From assembly GCF_016741855.1 (NCBI RefSeq), contig NZ_JAERRH010000021.1, positions 37,042-101,041 on the forward strand: a stretch of DNA of 64,000 bases, read 5' to 3'. The translations under genes were made by a program, and so were the position numbers. Of this stretch, positions 26,243 to 34,535 are shown one piece after another; positions within the stretch are counted from its first letter, which is position 1; each line of letters opens with the position of its first letter. This DNA is from Streptomyces musisoli. Lineage in GTDB: Bacteria > Actinomycetota > Actinomycetes > Streptomycetales > Streptomycetaceae. Under the pieces are notes generated by a model. The model saw only the letters and a list, made by a program, of their open reading frames with translations, had not been told where the DNA came from and did not search any database.

Positions 26243-27430
26243 GTGACCGTGGAGAGCAGTGCCGCGCGCAAGCCGCGACGCAGCGCCGCAGGCAAGGCCG
26301 GCACCACCGGCACCAAGCGCACCACCCGCAGTACCGCCAGCAAGAGCACCGAACCCGAACTCGTGCAGCTCCTGACCCCGGAGGGCAAGCGGGTCAAGAA
26401 CGCCGAGTACGACGCCTACGTCGCCGGCATCACCCCCGAAGAGCTGCGCGGCCTGTACCGCGACATGGTGCTCACCCGCCGCTTCGACGCCGAGGCCACC
26501 GCCCTGCAGCGCCAGGGCGAACTGGGCCTGTGGGCGTCCCTGCTGGGCCAGGAGGCCGCCCAGATCGGTTCCGGCCGGGCCACCCGCGAGGACGACTACG
26601 TCTTCCCGACCTACCGCGAGCACGGCGTCGCCTGGTGCCGCGGCGTCGACCCGACCAACCTGCTCGGCATGTTCCGCGGCGTGAACAACGGCGGCTGGGA
26701 CCCCAACAGCAACAACTTCCAGCTGTACACGATCGTCATCGGCTCCCAGACGCTGCACGCCACCGGCTACGCGATGGGCATCACCAAGGACGGCGCCGAC
26801 TCCGCGGTCATCGCCTACTTCGGTGACGGCGCCTCCAGCCAGGGCGACGTCGCCGAATCGTTCACCTTCTCCGCGGTCTACAACGCCCCCGTGGTGTTCT
26901 TCTGCCAGAACAACCAGTGGGCGATCTCCGAGCCGACCGAGCGCCAGACCCGCGTCCCGCTCTACCAGCGCGCGCAGGGCTTCGGCTTCCCCGGCGTCCG
27001 GGTCGACGGCAACGACGTGCTGGCCTGCCTGGCGGTCACCAAGTGGGCGCTGGAGCGCGCCCGGGCCGGCGAGGGCCCCACCCTGGTCGAGGCGTACACC
27101 TACCGCATGGGCGCCCACACCACCTCCGACGACCCGACCCGCTACCGGGGCGACGAGGAGCGGCAGGCATGGGAGGCGAAGGACCCGATCCTGCGACTCC
27201 GCCGGTACCTGGAGGCCTCGAACCACGCGGACGACGCGTTCTTCGCGGAACTCGAGACGGAGTCCGAAGCGTTGGGCAAGCGAGTGCGCGAAGCGGTCCG
27301 CGCCATGCCCGACCCGGACCACTTCGCCATCTTCGAGAACGCGTACGCGGACGGGCACGCGCTCGTCGACGAGGAGCGCGCCCAGTTCGCCGCCTACCAG
27401 GCGTCGTTCGCCGATGAAGGGGGTCACTGA
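26243..27430 (+). CDS. bkdF: 2-oxoacid dehydrogenase E1 alpha subunit (second complex)
   Basis: This 395-aa E1 alpha differs from BkdA by a Lys/Thr/Ala-rich basic N-terminal extension (residues 1-40, KPRRSAAGKAG...). The ThDP motif is GDGASSQGDVAESFTF...QNNQWAIS and the loop is RMGAHTTSDDPTRYRG. The GTG at 26243 follows GGAGGAG. The order and E1 beta length match S. avermitilis bkdFGH, the complex I recall as needed for branched-chain fatty-acid and avermectin starter units, lying about 12 kb from bkdABC as here. It could instead have broader 2-oxoacid specificity. Confidence 0.85.
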   Translation: MTVESSAARKPRRSAAGKAGTTGTKRTTRSTASKSTEPELVQLLTPEGKRVKNAEYDAYVAGITPEELRGLYRDMVLTRRFDAEATALQRQGELGLWASLLGQEAAQIGSGRATREDDYVFPTYREHGVAWCRGVDPTNLLGMFRGVNNGGWDPNSNNFQLYTIVIGSQTLHATGYAMGITKDGADSAVIAYFGDGASSQGDVAESFTFSAVYNAPVVFFCQNNQWAISEPTERQTRVPLYQRAQGFGFPGVRVDGNDVLACLAVTKWALERARAGEGPTLVEAYTYRMGAHTTSDDPTRYRGDEERQAWEAKDPILRLRRYLEASNHADDAFFAELETESEALGKRVREAVRAMPDPDHFAIFENAYADGHALVDEERAQFAAYQASFADEGGH

Positions 27431-27431
27431 G

Positions 27432-28409
27432 ATGGCCGAGAAGATGGCGATGGCCAAGGCCATCAACGAGTCGCTGCGCCGTGCCCTGGACGCCGACCCC
27501 AAGGTCCTCGTCATGGGTGAGGACGTCGGCAAGCTCGGTGGTGTCTTCCGTGTGACGGACGGCCTGCAGAAGGACTTCGGCGAGAGCCGGGTCATCGACA
27601 CCCCGCTCGCGGAGTCCGGCATCGTCGGCACCGCCATCGGACTGGCCCTGCGCGGCTACCGCCCGGTGGTGGAGATCCAGTTCGACGGCTTCGTCTTCCC
27701 GGCCTACGACCAGATCGTCACCCAGCTCGCCAAGATGCACGCCCGCTCCCTGGGCAAGGTCAAGCTTCCGGTCGTCGTCCGCATCCCCTACGGCGGCGGC
27801 ATCGGTGCGGTCGAGCACCACTCCGAGTCCCCCGAGGCGCTGTTCGCGCACGTGGCCGGCCTGAAGATCGTCAGCCCGTCCAACGCCTCCGACGCCTACT
27901 GGATGATGCAGCAGGCCATCCAGAGCGACGACCCGGTGATCTACTTCGAGCCCAAGCGGCGCTACTGGGACAAGGCCGAGGTCGACTTCGAGGCGATCCC
28001 GGCCCCGCTGCACAAGGCGCGCGTGGTCCGCGAGGGCACCGACCTCACCCTGGCGGCCTACGGCCCGATGGTGAAGCTCTGTCAGGAGGCGGCCGCCGCG
28101 GCGGCCGAGGAGGGCAAGTCCCTGGAGGTCCTGGACCTGCGCTCGGTCAGCCCCCTCGACTTCGACGCCGTCCAGGCCTCGGTGGAGAAGACCCGCCGCC
28201 TCGTCGTGGTGCACGAGGCACCGGTGTTCTTCGGCTCCGGTGCGGAGATCGCCGCGCGGATCACCGAGCGCTGCTTCTACCACCTGGAGGCACCGGTCCT
28301 GCGGGTCGGCGGCTACCACGCCCCGTACCCGCCGGCCCGCCTGGAGGAGGAGTACCTGCCTGACCTGGACCGCGTGCTCGACGCCGTCGACCGCTCGCTG
28401 GCGTACTGA
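27432..28409 (+). CDS. bkdG: 2-oxoacid dehydrogenase E1 beta subunit (second complex)
   Basis: This 325-aa E1 beta carries VMGEDVGKLGGVFRVTDGLQ, VEIQFDGFVFPAYDQI, VRIPYGGGIGAVEHHSES and the C-terminal transketolase domain. It begins 1 bp after the bkdF stop, with GGG in the preceding codons as ribosome site. It is clearly paralogous to BkdB (334 aa), sharing nearly every motif. Confidence 0.9.
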   Translation: MAEKMAMAKAINESLRRALDADPKVLVMGEDVGKLGGVFRVTDGLQKDFGESRVIDTPLAESGIVGTAIGLALRGYRPVVEIQFDGFVFPAYDQIVTQLAKMHARSLGKVKLPVVVRIPYGGGIGAVEHHSESPEALFAHVAGLKIVSPSNASDAYWMMQQAIQSDDPVIYFEPKRRYWDKAEVDFEAIPAPLHKARVVREGTDLTLAAYGPMVKLCQEAAAAAAEEGKSLEVLDLRSVSPLDFDAVQASVEKTRRLVVVHEAPVFFGSGAEIAARITERCFYHLEAPVLRVGGYHAPYPPARLEEEYLPDLDRVLDAVDRSLAY

Positions 28410-28419
28410 GGAGAGGTTC

Positions 28420-29832
28420 GTGACGACGATGACGGAAGCGTCCGTACGCGAGTTCAAGATGCCCGACGTGGGCGAGGGACTCACCGAGGCCGAGATCCTC
28501 AAGTGGTACGTCCAGCCGGGTGACACGGTCACCGACGGCCAGGTGGTCTGCGAGGTGGAGACCGCCAAGGCGGCGGTGGAACTCCCCATCCCCTACGACG
28601 GCGTGGTGCACGCACTGCACTTCCCCGAGGGCACCACGGTGGACGTGGGCACGTCCATCATCGCGGTGGCCGTGGCCGGCGGTGCCGCGCCGGAGGCGCC
28701 CGCCGAGCAGCCCCAGGCGGAGCCCGCCCAGCCGCAGGCCGCGTCCGCCCAGCCGCAGGACGAGGCCAAGCCGGAGGGCCGCCAGCCGGTCCTCGTCGGT
28801 TACGGCGTGGCGACCTCCTCCACCAAGCGCCGCCCCCGCAAGGGCCCCGAGGTGACCGTCCCGGCGCCGGCACAGGCGATCCAGGCGGAGCTGAACGGCC
28901 ACGGCGGCGCGGTCACCGAGAAGTCCCGCCCGCTGGCCAAGCCCCCCGTGCGCAAGCTGGCCAAGGACCTCGGCGTCGACCTGGCCGTGATCATCCCGTC
29001 CGGCCCGGACGGCATCATCACCCGTGAGGACGTCCACGCGGCGGCCGCACCGCAGGCCGCCGAGCCGGTCCCCGCGGCCGCCCCGGCCGCCGCCCCCGTG
29101 GCCGCCGCGCCCGCGGCGGCGTACGACGGCGCGCGCGAGACCCGCGTCCCGGTCAAGGGCGTCCGCAAGGCCACCGCGCAGGCGATGATCGGTTCGGCCT
29201 TCACGGCGCCGCACGTCACCGAGTTCGTGACGGTGGACGTGACCCGCACGATGAAGCTGGTCGAGGAGCTGAAGCAGGACAAGGACATGCAGGGCCTGCG
29301 GGTCAACCCGCTCCTGCTGATCGCCAAGGCCCTGCTGGTCGCCATCAAGCGCAACCCGGACATCAACGCCGCCTGGGACGAGGCCAACCAGGAGATCGTG
29401 CTCAAGCACTACGTCAACCTGGGCATCGCGGCGGCCACTCCCCGCGGCCTGATCGTCCCGAACATCAAGGACGCGCACGACAAGACGCTCCCGCAGCTGG
29501 CGGAGGCGCTGGGCGAACTGGTGGCGACGGCCCGCGAGGGCAAGACCTCGCCCGCCGCGATGCAGGGCGGCACGGTGACCATCACCAACGTCGGCGTCTT
29601 CGGCGTCGACACGGGCACCCCGATCCTCAACCCGGGGGAGTCGGCGATCCTCGCGGTCGGCGCGATCAAGCTCCAGCCGTGGGTCCACAAGGGGAAGGTG
29701 AAGCCGCGCCAGGTGACCACCCTGGCCCTGAGCTTCGACCACCGCCTGGTCGACGGCGAGCTGGGCTCGAAGGTGCTGGCCGACGTCGCGGCGGTCCTGG
29801 AGCAGCCGAAGAGGCTGATCACCTGGGCGTGA
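28420..29832 (+). CDS. bkdH: 2-oxoacid dehydrogenase E2 (dihydrolipoamide acyltransferase, second complex)
   Basis: The 470-aa product has a lipoyl domain with VETAKAAVE, an Ala/Pro/Gln linker, a peripheral-subunit-binding domain (KPPVRKLAKDLGVDLAVI) and the acyltransferase domain ending FDHRLVDGE with the active-site His and Asp. GTG at 28420 is preferred because GGAGAGG ends 4 nt before it; an ATG at 28429 is possible. The 248 bp that follow (29833-30080) show no gene. Confidence 0.9.
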   Translation: MTTMTEASVREFKMPDVGEGLTEAEILKWYVQPGDTVTDGQVVCEVETAKAAVELPIPYDGVVHALHFPEGTTVDVGTSIIAVAVAGGAAPEAPAEQPQAEPAQPQAASAQPQDEAKPEGRQPVLVGYGVATSSTKRRPRKGPEVTVPAPAQAIQAELNGHGGAVTEKSRPLAKPPVRKLAKDLGVDLAVIIPSGPDGIITREDVHAAAAPQAAEPVPAAAPAAAPVAAAPAAAYDGARETRVPVKGVRKATAQAMIGSAFTAPHVTEFVTVDVTRTMKLVEELKQDKDMQGLRVNPLLLIAKALLVAIKRNPDINAAWDEANQEIVLKHYVNLGIAAATPRGLIVPNIKDAHDKTLPQLAEALGELVATAREGKTSPAAMQGGTVTITNVGVFGVDTGTPILNPGESAILAVGAIKLQPWVHKGKVKPRQVTTLALSFDHRLVDGELGSKVLADVAAVLEQPKRLITWA

Positions 29833-30080
29833 CAGCCGTGGTCGAGTGACGTCCGAGACGAGGGTGCCGGTCGCAACTCCGGATTGCGACCGCCCCCTCT
29901 CTCTCGTTTCGCTCAGAACTGGCGGAGCACGCACACCGGAGCCCCGCCCCGCGAGCGGATTCAGACATGCGCGCCCCGAGGCTCGTGGGCGAAAGGAGGG
30001 AACCTTTCGCGCCCGCCGCGACTCCTGGCCCGGCGAAGCGGACCCGACGGGGGACCGCACCGGCCCGAGAGGGGTCATGC

Positions 30081-30983
30081 ATGGCACCGCACACCGTGGT
30101 CGTGTCCGACCGGCCCATGCCCGAGGACGCGGGCGCCGCGCACCGCAGAGTCGGGATCCGCGGCACCGAGCTGCACCTCGCCGAGTACGGCGGCACCGGC
30201 ACCCCGCTGCTGATGCTGCACGGCTTCCCGCAGCACTGGTACGCCTGGCACAAGGTCGCCCGGCAGCTGTCCGGCGAGTACCGGCTGCTCTGCCCGGACC
30301 TGCGGGGCTTCGGCTGGTCCGGGGCCACCCGGCGCGGGTACGACATGGACGGCCTGGCGGACGACGTCCTCGCCCTGCTGGACGCGCTGGGCATCGGCGG
30401 CCCGGTCGGACTGGTCGGGCACGACTGGGGGGCCTTCCTGGGCTTCCGGCTGTGCCTGCGGGCGCCGGAGCGGTTCACCGGATACGTCGCGCTCAACATG
30501 TCCCACCACTGGCCCCGGCACCGGGCGGTCCTGCCCAACCTGTGGCGCCTGTGGTACACGGCGTTCGTCGAGTACCCGGTACTGGGGCGGGCCGTGCTGC
30601 GCCACTGGCCCGGGTTCACCCGCTTCCTGCTGCGGCACCAGGTCGCGGACCCGGCCGTGTGGACGAAGGCCGAGATCGACGAGTACGCGTCAGCGACCTC
30701 GGCGAGCGCCGCCGCGGGGCAGGCGATGTTCTGGCAGTACGTGCTGCGTGACATACCCGGCCTGTTCCGCGGCACCTGGCGGCGGCACCGGCTCACCGTG
30801 CCGACGCTGCTGCTCGGCGGGGAGCGGGACAGCGTGATCGCACCGTCCCTGCTGGCGGGGGCGGAGCGGTACGCCGACGAGCTGAGCGTGCGACTGGTGC
30901 CGGGAGCCGGGCACCACCTGCCGCAGGAACGGCCCGAGGCGGTGGCCGAGGCGATCCGAGAGCACTTCGCCGAGGAGGTCTAA
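30081..30983 (+). CDS. Alpha/beta hydrolase, epoxide hydrolase-like
   Basis: The 300-aa protein has the HGFPQHWYAW oxyanion-hole motif, the nucleophile elbow GHDWGAFLG (Asp as nucleophile, typical of epoxide hydrolases and haloalkane dehalogenases), a cap domain rich in Trp and Leu, and a catalytic His in GAGHHLPQERPEAV. Asp as nucleophile excludes a simple serine esterase. Substrate unknown. The ATG at 30081 follows GAGAGGGG. Confidence 0.82.
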   Translation: MAPHTVVVSDRPMPEDAGAAHRRVGIRGTELHLAEYGGTGTPLLMLHGFPQHWYAWHKVARQLSGEYRLLCPDLRGFGWSGATRRGYDMDGLADDVLALLDALGIGGPVGLVGHDWGAFLGFRLCLRAPERFTGYVALNMSHHWPRHRAVLPNLWRLWYTAFVEYPVLGRAVLRHWPGFTRFLLRHQVADPAVWTKAEIDEYASATSASAAAGQAMFWQYVLRDIPGLFRGTWRRHRLTVPTLLLGGERDSVIAPSLLAGAERYADELSVRLVPGAGHHLPQERPEAVAEAIREHFAEEV

Positions 30984-31432
30984 CGCAGCGCGGCCCGCTC
31001 GGCGACCCGGCGTACGAACGCCCGACCGCGCCGTTCGCCGAGCAGGCGGCCGTAGAGCCACTGGGCGGGGCGGAGGGCGGCCGGGCGGGTGGCGCCCAGG
31101 ACGGCGAAGCGGGTGCCGCCGGCCTCCGGCACGGCCGCCATGCCGCCCACCACCAGCCGGGACTGCATCAGGCACCAGCCAGGGGAGAGCCTTACCTCGA
31201 AGGCCTCCGTCAGGCCCGAACGGCCCACCGCGAGCGCCTCCTTGCGGTCGGCGTCTCCGGGCGGCACCCGGAACTCGCGGAGGAAGGGGACGAGATGGGG
31301 CAGCTCGTCTCGGAGGTCGGCGGCGACCGGCCACACCCGCTCGTACGGCAGGGGGAGGTGCTCCTCGGCGTACATCCCGGCGTGCAGGCCCGCGGCCAGT
31401 ACCCGAAGCCGCCGTACGGGATCGGAAGTCAT
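30980..31432 (-). CDS. SRPBCC-like protein co-translated with an ECF sigma factor
   Basis: The 150-aa product looks like a small SRPBCC/START-fold protein (LPYERVWPVAADLRDELPHL; FEVRLSPGWCLMQSRLVVGG; GTRFAVLGATRP) but lacks diagnostic residues, so the call is tentative. The ATG at 31432 lies in an ATGA overlap with the sigma factor stop. Its stop converges on and overlaps the end of the hydrolase gene by 4 bp. It may modulate the sigma factor or act on a product of its regulon. Confidence 0.6.
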   Translation of the reverse strand: MTSDPVRRLRVLAAGLHAGMYAEEHLPLPYERVWPVAADLRDELPHLVPFLREFRVPPGDADRKEALAVGRSGLTEAFEVRLSPGWCLMQSRLVVGGMAAVPEAGGTRFAVLGATRPAALRPAQWLYGRLLGERRGRAFVRRVAERAALR

Positions 31433-31980
31433 CGTGACCACGCTTTCCGGAAGGAGGAACGTGCCCGGTGCAACCGGGACTTGACCGTGCCCTGAGACAC
31501 CCCGAGGAGGTCGGCGACGGCTGCCTCGTCCAGGCCCTCAAGTTCGCGCAGCACCAGGACCGCGCGGTGCCGGACGGGCAGCCGGGCCAGGACGTCCCGG
31601 ACGTCGGCCGGCAGGTCGCCGTCGGCGTCCGCCCGCAGTCCGCCGAGCCGGGCGAGGCCGGCGGGGTCGGCCGGCTCCTCGGCACCGGTGCGGCGGGCGA
31701 CGCGTACCGCTTCGCGCACGGTGACGGTGCGCACCCAGGCGTAGAAGGCGACCGGGTCACGCAGGCCGCGCAGGCCCTTGAACACGGCCAGCAGGGATTC
31801 CTGGACGGCGTCGGCGGCGTCGTGCGGGGCGATCGGGCGGCACAGCCGGGTCACGTACGGGCTCACCAGTACCAGCAGCTCGTCCATGGCCAGGGCGTCC
31901 CCGCCCTGTGCGGCCCGGACCAGCGCGGCGGCCGTCTCCCACGGCTCCGCGCGGCTCGCGTCCTCCCCCTGGCCGCACAC
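31429..31980 (-). CDS. ECF-type sigma-70 family factor
   Basis: The 183-aa protein has sigma region 2 (ELLVLVSPYVTRLCRPIAPH, DAVQESLLAVFKGL, YAWVRTVTVREAVRVAR) and region 4 (LPVRHRAVLVLRELEGLDEA, DLLGVSQGTVKSRLHRAR). It would direct RNA polymerase to a small set of promoters. No classical anti-sigma factor is adjacent; the SRPBCC-like protein follows and DUF1648 precedes. The GTG at 31980 lies 6 nt after a TAGGCT box, so it may also have its own leaderless promoter. Confidence 0.85.
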   Translation of the reverse strand: MCGQGEDASRAEPWETAAALVRAAQGGDALAMDELLVLVSPYVTRLCRPIAPHDAADAVQESLLAVFKGLRGLRDPVAFYAWVRTVTVREAVRVARRTGAEEPADPAGLARLGGLRADADGDLPADVRDVLARLPVRHRAVLVLRELEGLDEAAVADLLGVSQGTVKSRLHRARSSFRKAWSR

Positions 31981-32004
31981 GGCGTCAGCCTAGCCGGGCG
32001 CCGT

Positions 32005-32991
32005 TCAGCCGGTTCGCCGGGTCCGGAGCGCGTTCAGCAGGGCCGCGCCCCGTTCGGCGTCGTCCACGCTGACCGCGAAGTCGGCACGCCGGCCCCGGGG
32101 GCGTATGACCAGGCAGTCGCCGGCGCGGAGCATGACCGTCGTGCCGAGTCCGCTGAGGCGGTAGCCCCAGCCGCCGACCTGGGACGGCAGGCGTCGCTCG
32201 GCGTGCGCGGACTCGATCGCGGCCGGGGCCCAGCGGCGGGCGGGCCAGCCGAGCGGGCCGAACGACACCTCCAGGCCGGCTTCCGACACCTTCGCCTGGA
32301 CCGAGGAGAAGGCGGCGCCCGCGAGCGAGGTGACCGCGCAGACCGCGCACACCGGCCACAGCCCGGCGCCGCCCGCCAGGCCGGCGGCCAGGGCCACCAG
32401 TGCGGCGGCGGCGATCAGGCCCGTCACCGCGGCCAGCAGGCGCAGCCAGGGGTTGGCCGTGCGGGAGAACCACACCAGCCGTTCGCCCTCGGGCAGCTCC
32501 AGCGTGGGGGCGGTGCCGGCCGGGGCGGCGGTGGGCCGGGTGGTCAGCCGCCAGGCCGTCACGCCGGCGACCGCCGCCAGGGCCACGAGCAGCACTGCCC
32601 CGAGGGCCGGCTGCCGGGCCTCGTGCCAGTCCGCGTGGTCGAGGTTCGCCCGGACGACGGACACCTGCGCGCCGACGAGCACCGCCCCCGTGGGCGCCAG
32701 GGCCACCGCCCGCCAGGGGCGTACGGCGGGCCAGGAGCGGCGCCATCGGACGCTCACCGCGAGGGCGACCAGCAGCCAGACGCCGGCGGGGAACAGGGAG
32801 GCCGCCCACAGGGGCATCGAGCCGTCGGGGGTGTCCCCGCCGCCCCAGTGGGTCGCCAGCCGGCCGGGGAGCCGGTCGTGCGCGGCCCAGGGCAGACCGG
32901 CGATGACGGCGGTGACGGTCGCCGTCGAGCCGATGGCCCACCGGCGTGCCGCACGGCCGTGGGGCGTGGACCCCAGGTCCTTCCCCGTCAT
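32005..32991 (-). CDS. DUF1648-containing membrane protein
   Basis: The 328-aa protein has a DUF1648 segment near the N-terminus (LPGRLATHWGGGDTPDGSMP), about five to six transmembrane helices, and a C-terminal soluble portion (LEVSFGPLGWPARRWAPAAI, FAVSVDDAERGAALLNAL). The ATG at 32991 overlaps the stop of the GntR gene (ATGA), a pairing that recurs for YtrA-type regulators and membrane proteins. Function unknown. Confidence 0.78.
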   Translation of the reverse strand: MTGKDLGSTPHGRAARRWAIGSTATVTAVIAGLPWAAHDRLPGRLATHWGGGDTPDGSMPLWAASLFPAGVWLLVALAVSVRWRRSWPAVRPWRAVALAPTGAVLVGAQVSVVRANLDHADWHEARQPALGAVLLVALAAVAGVTAWRLTTRPTAAPAGTAPTLELPEGERLVWFSRTANPWLRLLAAVTGLIAAAALVALAAGLAGGAGLWPVCAVCAVTSLAGAAFSSVQAKVSEAGLEVSFGPLGWPARRWAPAAIESAHAERRLPSQVGGWGYRLSGLGTTVMLRAGDCLVIRPRGRRADFAVSVDDAERGAALLNALRTRRTG

Positions 32992-33335
32992 GCCAACCCC
33001 CGGATCATGTCGATGAGATCGGTCCGGCTGTAGCCCAGCCGGGAGGCCTCCGCCACCAGCTCCCGCACCCTGATCTGCAGCCCGGAACGCCGGGCCGCTC
33101 CCTCGGCGACGGTGATTCCCCGGCCCCGGCGGAACTCCAGCAGACCCTCGTCCCGCAGTTCGCGCAGACCGCGCAGGACGGTGTTGACGTTGATGTCCAG
33201 AGCCGAGGAGAGATCGCGGGCCGCCGGCAGCCGGTCGCCCGCGCGGCATTCGCCCTCGGCGATGGCCCGCCGGATCGCCGCGGCGACCTGCTCGTGCAGC
33301 GGGCGGGTGTCGGTCGTGTCCAGACGCAGCAGCAT
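32988..33335 (-). CDS. GntR-family regulator, YtrA subfamily
   Basis: The short 115-aa protein has the winged helix (LHEQVAAAIRRAIAEGECR, LDINVNTVLRGLRELRDEGL) followed only by two C-terminal helices, the YtrA layout. Its start codon lies inside a strong operator (33332-33367), so it probably represses itself and the DUF1648 gene, perhaps also the ECF and SRPBCC genes 24 bp downstream. The transcript is likely leaderless or has a very short leader. Confidence 0.87.
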   Translation of the reverse strand: MLLRLDTTDTRPLHEQVAAAIRRAIAEGECRAGDRLPAARDLSSALDINVNTVLRGLRELRDEGLLEFRRGRGITVAEGAARRSGLQIRVRELVAEASRLGYSRTDLIDMIRGLA

Positions 33336-33367
33336 GGTGCTAATGACACTAGCACCATGCGTGTCAT
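33332..33367. promoter_or_regulatory. Nested double inverted repeat: YtrA-type operator overlapping a start codon
   Basis: A perfect 11-bp inverted repeat, GCATGGTGCTA / TAGCACCATGC (33332-33342 and 33350-33360), is separated by ATGACAC; that spacer forms a second perfect repeat with GTGTCAT at 33361-33367. The ATG of the GntR gene (complement of 33333-33335) is inside the left arm. Confidence 0.82.
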
Positions 33368-33388
33368 CCGGGGTGCGGGCGCAGCAGA

Positions 33389-33419
33389 AAGGGCCCGCCG
33401 CTGTGCGCGACGGGCCCTT
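33389..33419 (-). terminator. Terminator of the DD-peptidase gene
   Basis: The stem AAGGGCCCG / CGGGCCCTT (33389-33397 and 33411-33419) has a 13-nt loop; on the minus strand it is followed by TTCTG. It lies just after the stop at 33436. Confidence 0.75.
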
Positions 33420-33435
33420 CGGCCGTACTGGGGTG

Positions 33436-34338
33436 TCAGCCGAGCTTGGTGAAGCCGTAGCTCATGATCTTCTTCGCGTCCGCCTCGCGCTGTGCGATGG
33501 AGGAGGAGGCGAGGACGGTGCCGATGACGGTCTTGCCGTTCCGGGTCGCGGCGAAGACCAGGCAGTACTTGGCCTCCGGGCCGGAGCCGGTCTTCACGCC
33601 GATGGTGCCGCTGTAGCTGCCGAGGAGCCCGTTGGTGTTCTTCCACGGGGCCATCGTGCGGGTGCCGCCCGACTTGGTCTTCGTCTTGGCGGTGTACGAC
33701 TTCGTCTTGACGACCGTGCGGAACGTGGAGTTCTTCATCGCGCTGCTGGCGATCTTCGTCAGGTCGCGCGGCGTCGAGTAGTTGTTGCCGTTGCCGATGC
33801 CGTCGAAGGAATCGAAGTGGGTGTGCGTCAGGCCCAGGTTCTTGGCGGCGGTGTTCATCTTGCCGATGAAGTTCTTCACCCGTGCGTCACGCGTGGAGCC
33901 GGAGCCGAACTTGTCGGCGAGCGCGTAGGCGGCGTCGCAGCCCGACGGCAGCATCAGGCCGTACAGCAGCTGACGCACGGTCACCTTGTCGCCCACGATC
34001 AGGTGCGCCAGGGAGGCGTTGTTGCGGACGACGTAGTCGCTGTACGCCTTCTGGATCACCACCGTGGAGTCCAGGTTGAGGTTGGGCTGCGCGAGCACGA
34101 CCTTGGCGGTCATGATCTTGGTGGTGGAGCCGGTGGAGAGCTGCGTGTCGGCGTTCTTGCCGAACAGCGTCGAGCTGTTGGCGTTGTTCATGAGGTACCC
34201 GCCCTTGGCCACGATCGAGGGCGCGGTGACGGCCTGGGCGGGCGCTGCAGTAAGGGCACCGGTCGCGACCAGCGCGCCGGAGGTGGCGGCCACGGCGACC
34301 GCTCGACGGAGACGGGTGCCCTTGATGCCGGTAATCAA
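33436..34338 (-). CDS. D-alanyl-D-alanine peptidase, Streptomyces K15 DD-transpeptidase type
   Basis: This exported penicillin-binding peptidase (S11 family) trims or cross-links peptidoglycan stems. The 300-aa precursor has a signal peptide ending AAPAQA (residue 36). Catalytic motifs are STTK (71-74), SGC (132-134) and KTG (249-251). After signal removal these become Ser35, 96-98 and 213-215, the same numbering I recall for the K15 enzyme, including Cys in place of Asn in the SxN motif. The start is a TTG at 34338, 9 nt after GAGG; no ATG fits. Confidence 0.9.
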   Translation of the reverse strand: MITGIKGTRLRRAVAVAATSGALVATGALTAAPAQAVTAPSIVAKGGYLMNNANSSTLFGKNADTQLSTGSTTKIMTAKVVLAQPNLNLDSTVVIQKAYSDYVVRNNASLAHLIVGDKVTVRQLLYGLMLPSGCDAAYALADKFGSGSTRDARVKNFIGKMNTAAKNLGLTHTHFDSFDGIGNGNNYSTPRDLTKIASSAMKNSTFRTVVKTKSYTAKTKTKSGGTRTMAPWKNTNGLLGSYSGTIGVKTGSGPEAKYCLVFAATRNGKTVIGTVLASSSIAQREADAKKIMSYGFTKLG

Positions 34339-34535
34339 TGTGATGTACCTCGAATGTCTTGAATGACCCTGAAGTGCGGCCGAGTTGAGACAGGAGCGGT
34401 GGGGGCCGCACATGTGTGACACGTAACTAGCACAGAAGGTTGTGCGGTCGCGGCGAGAGGGTCCGGCACGTCCGTGCGGGTCCGGATGGCGGACGGTCCG
34501 GCGACTTGCGTACGTGTTGTATCTATCCTGTGGAC

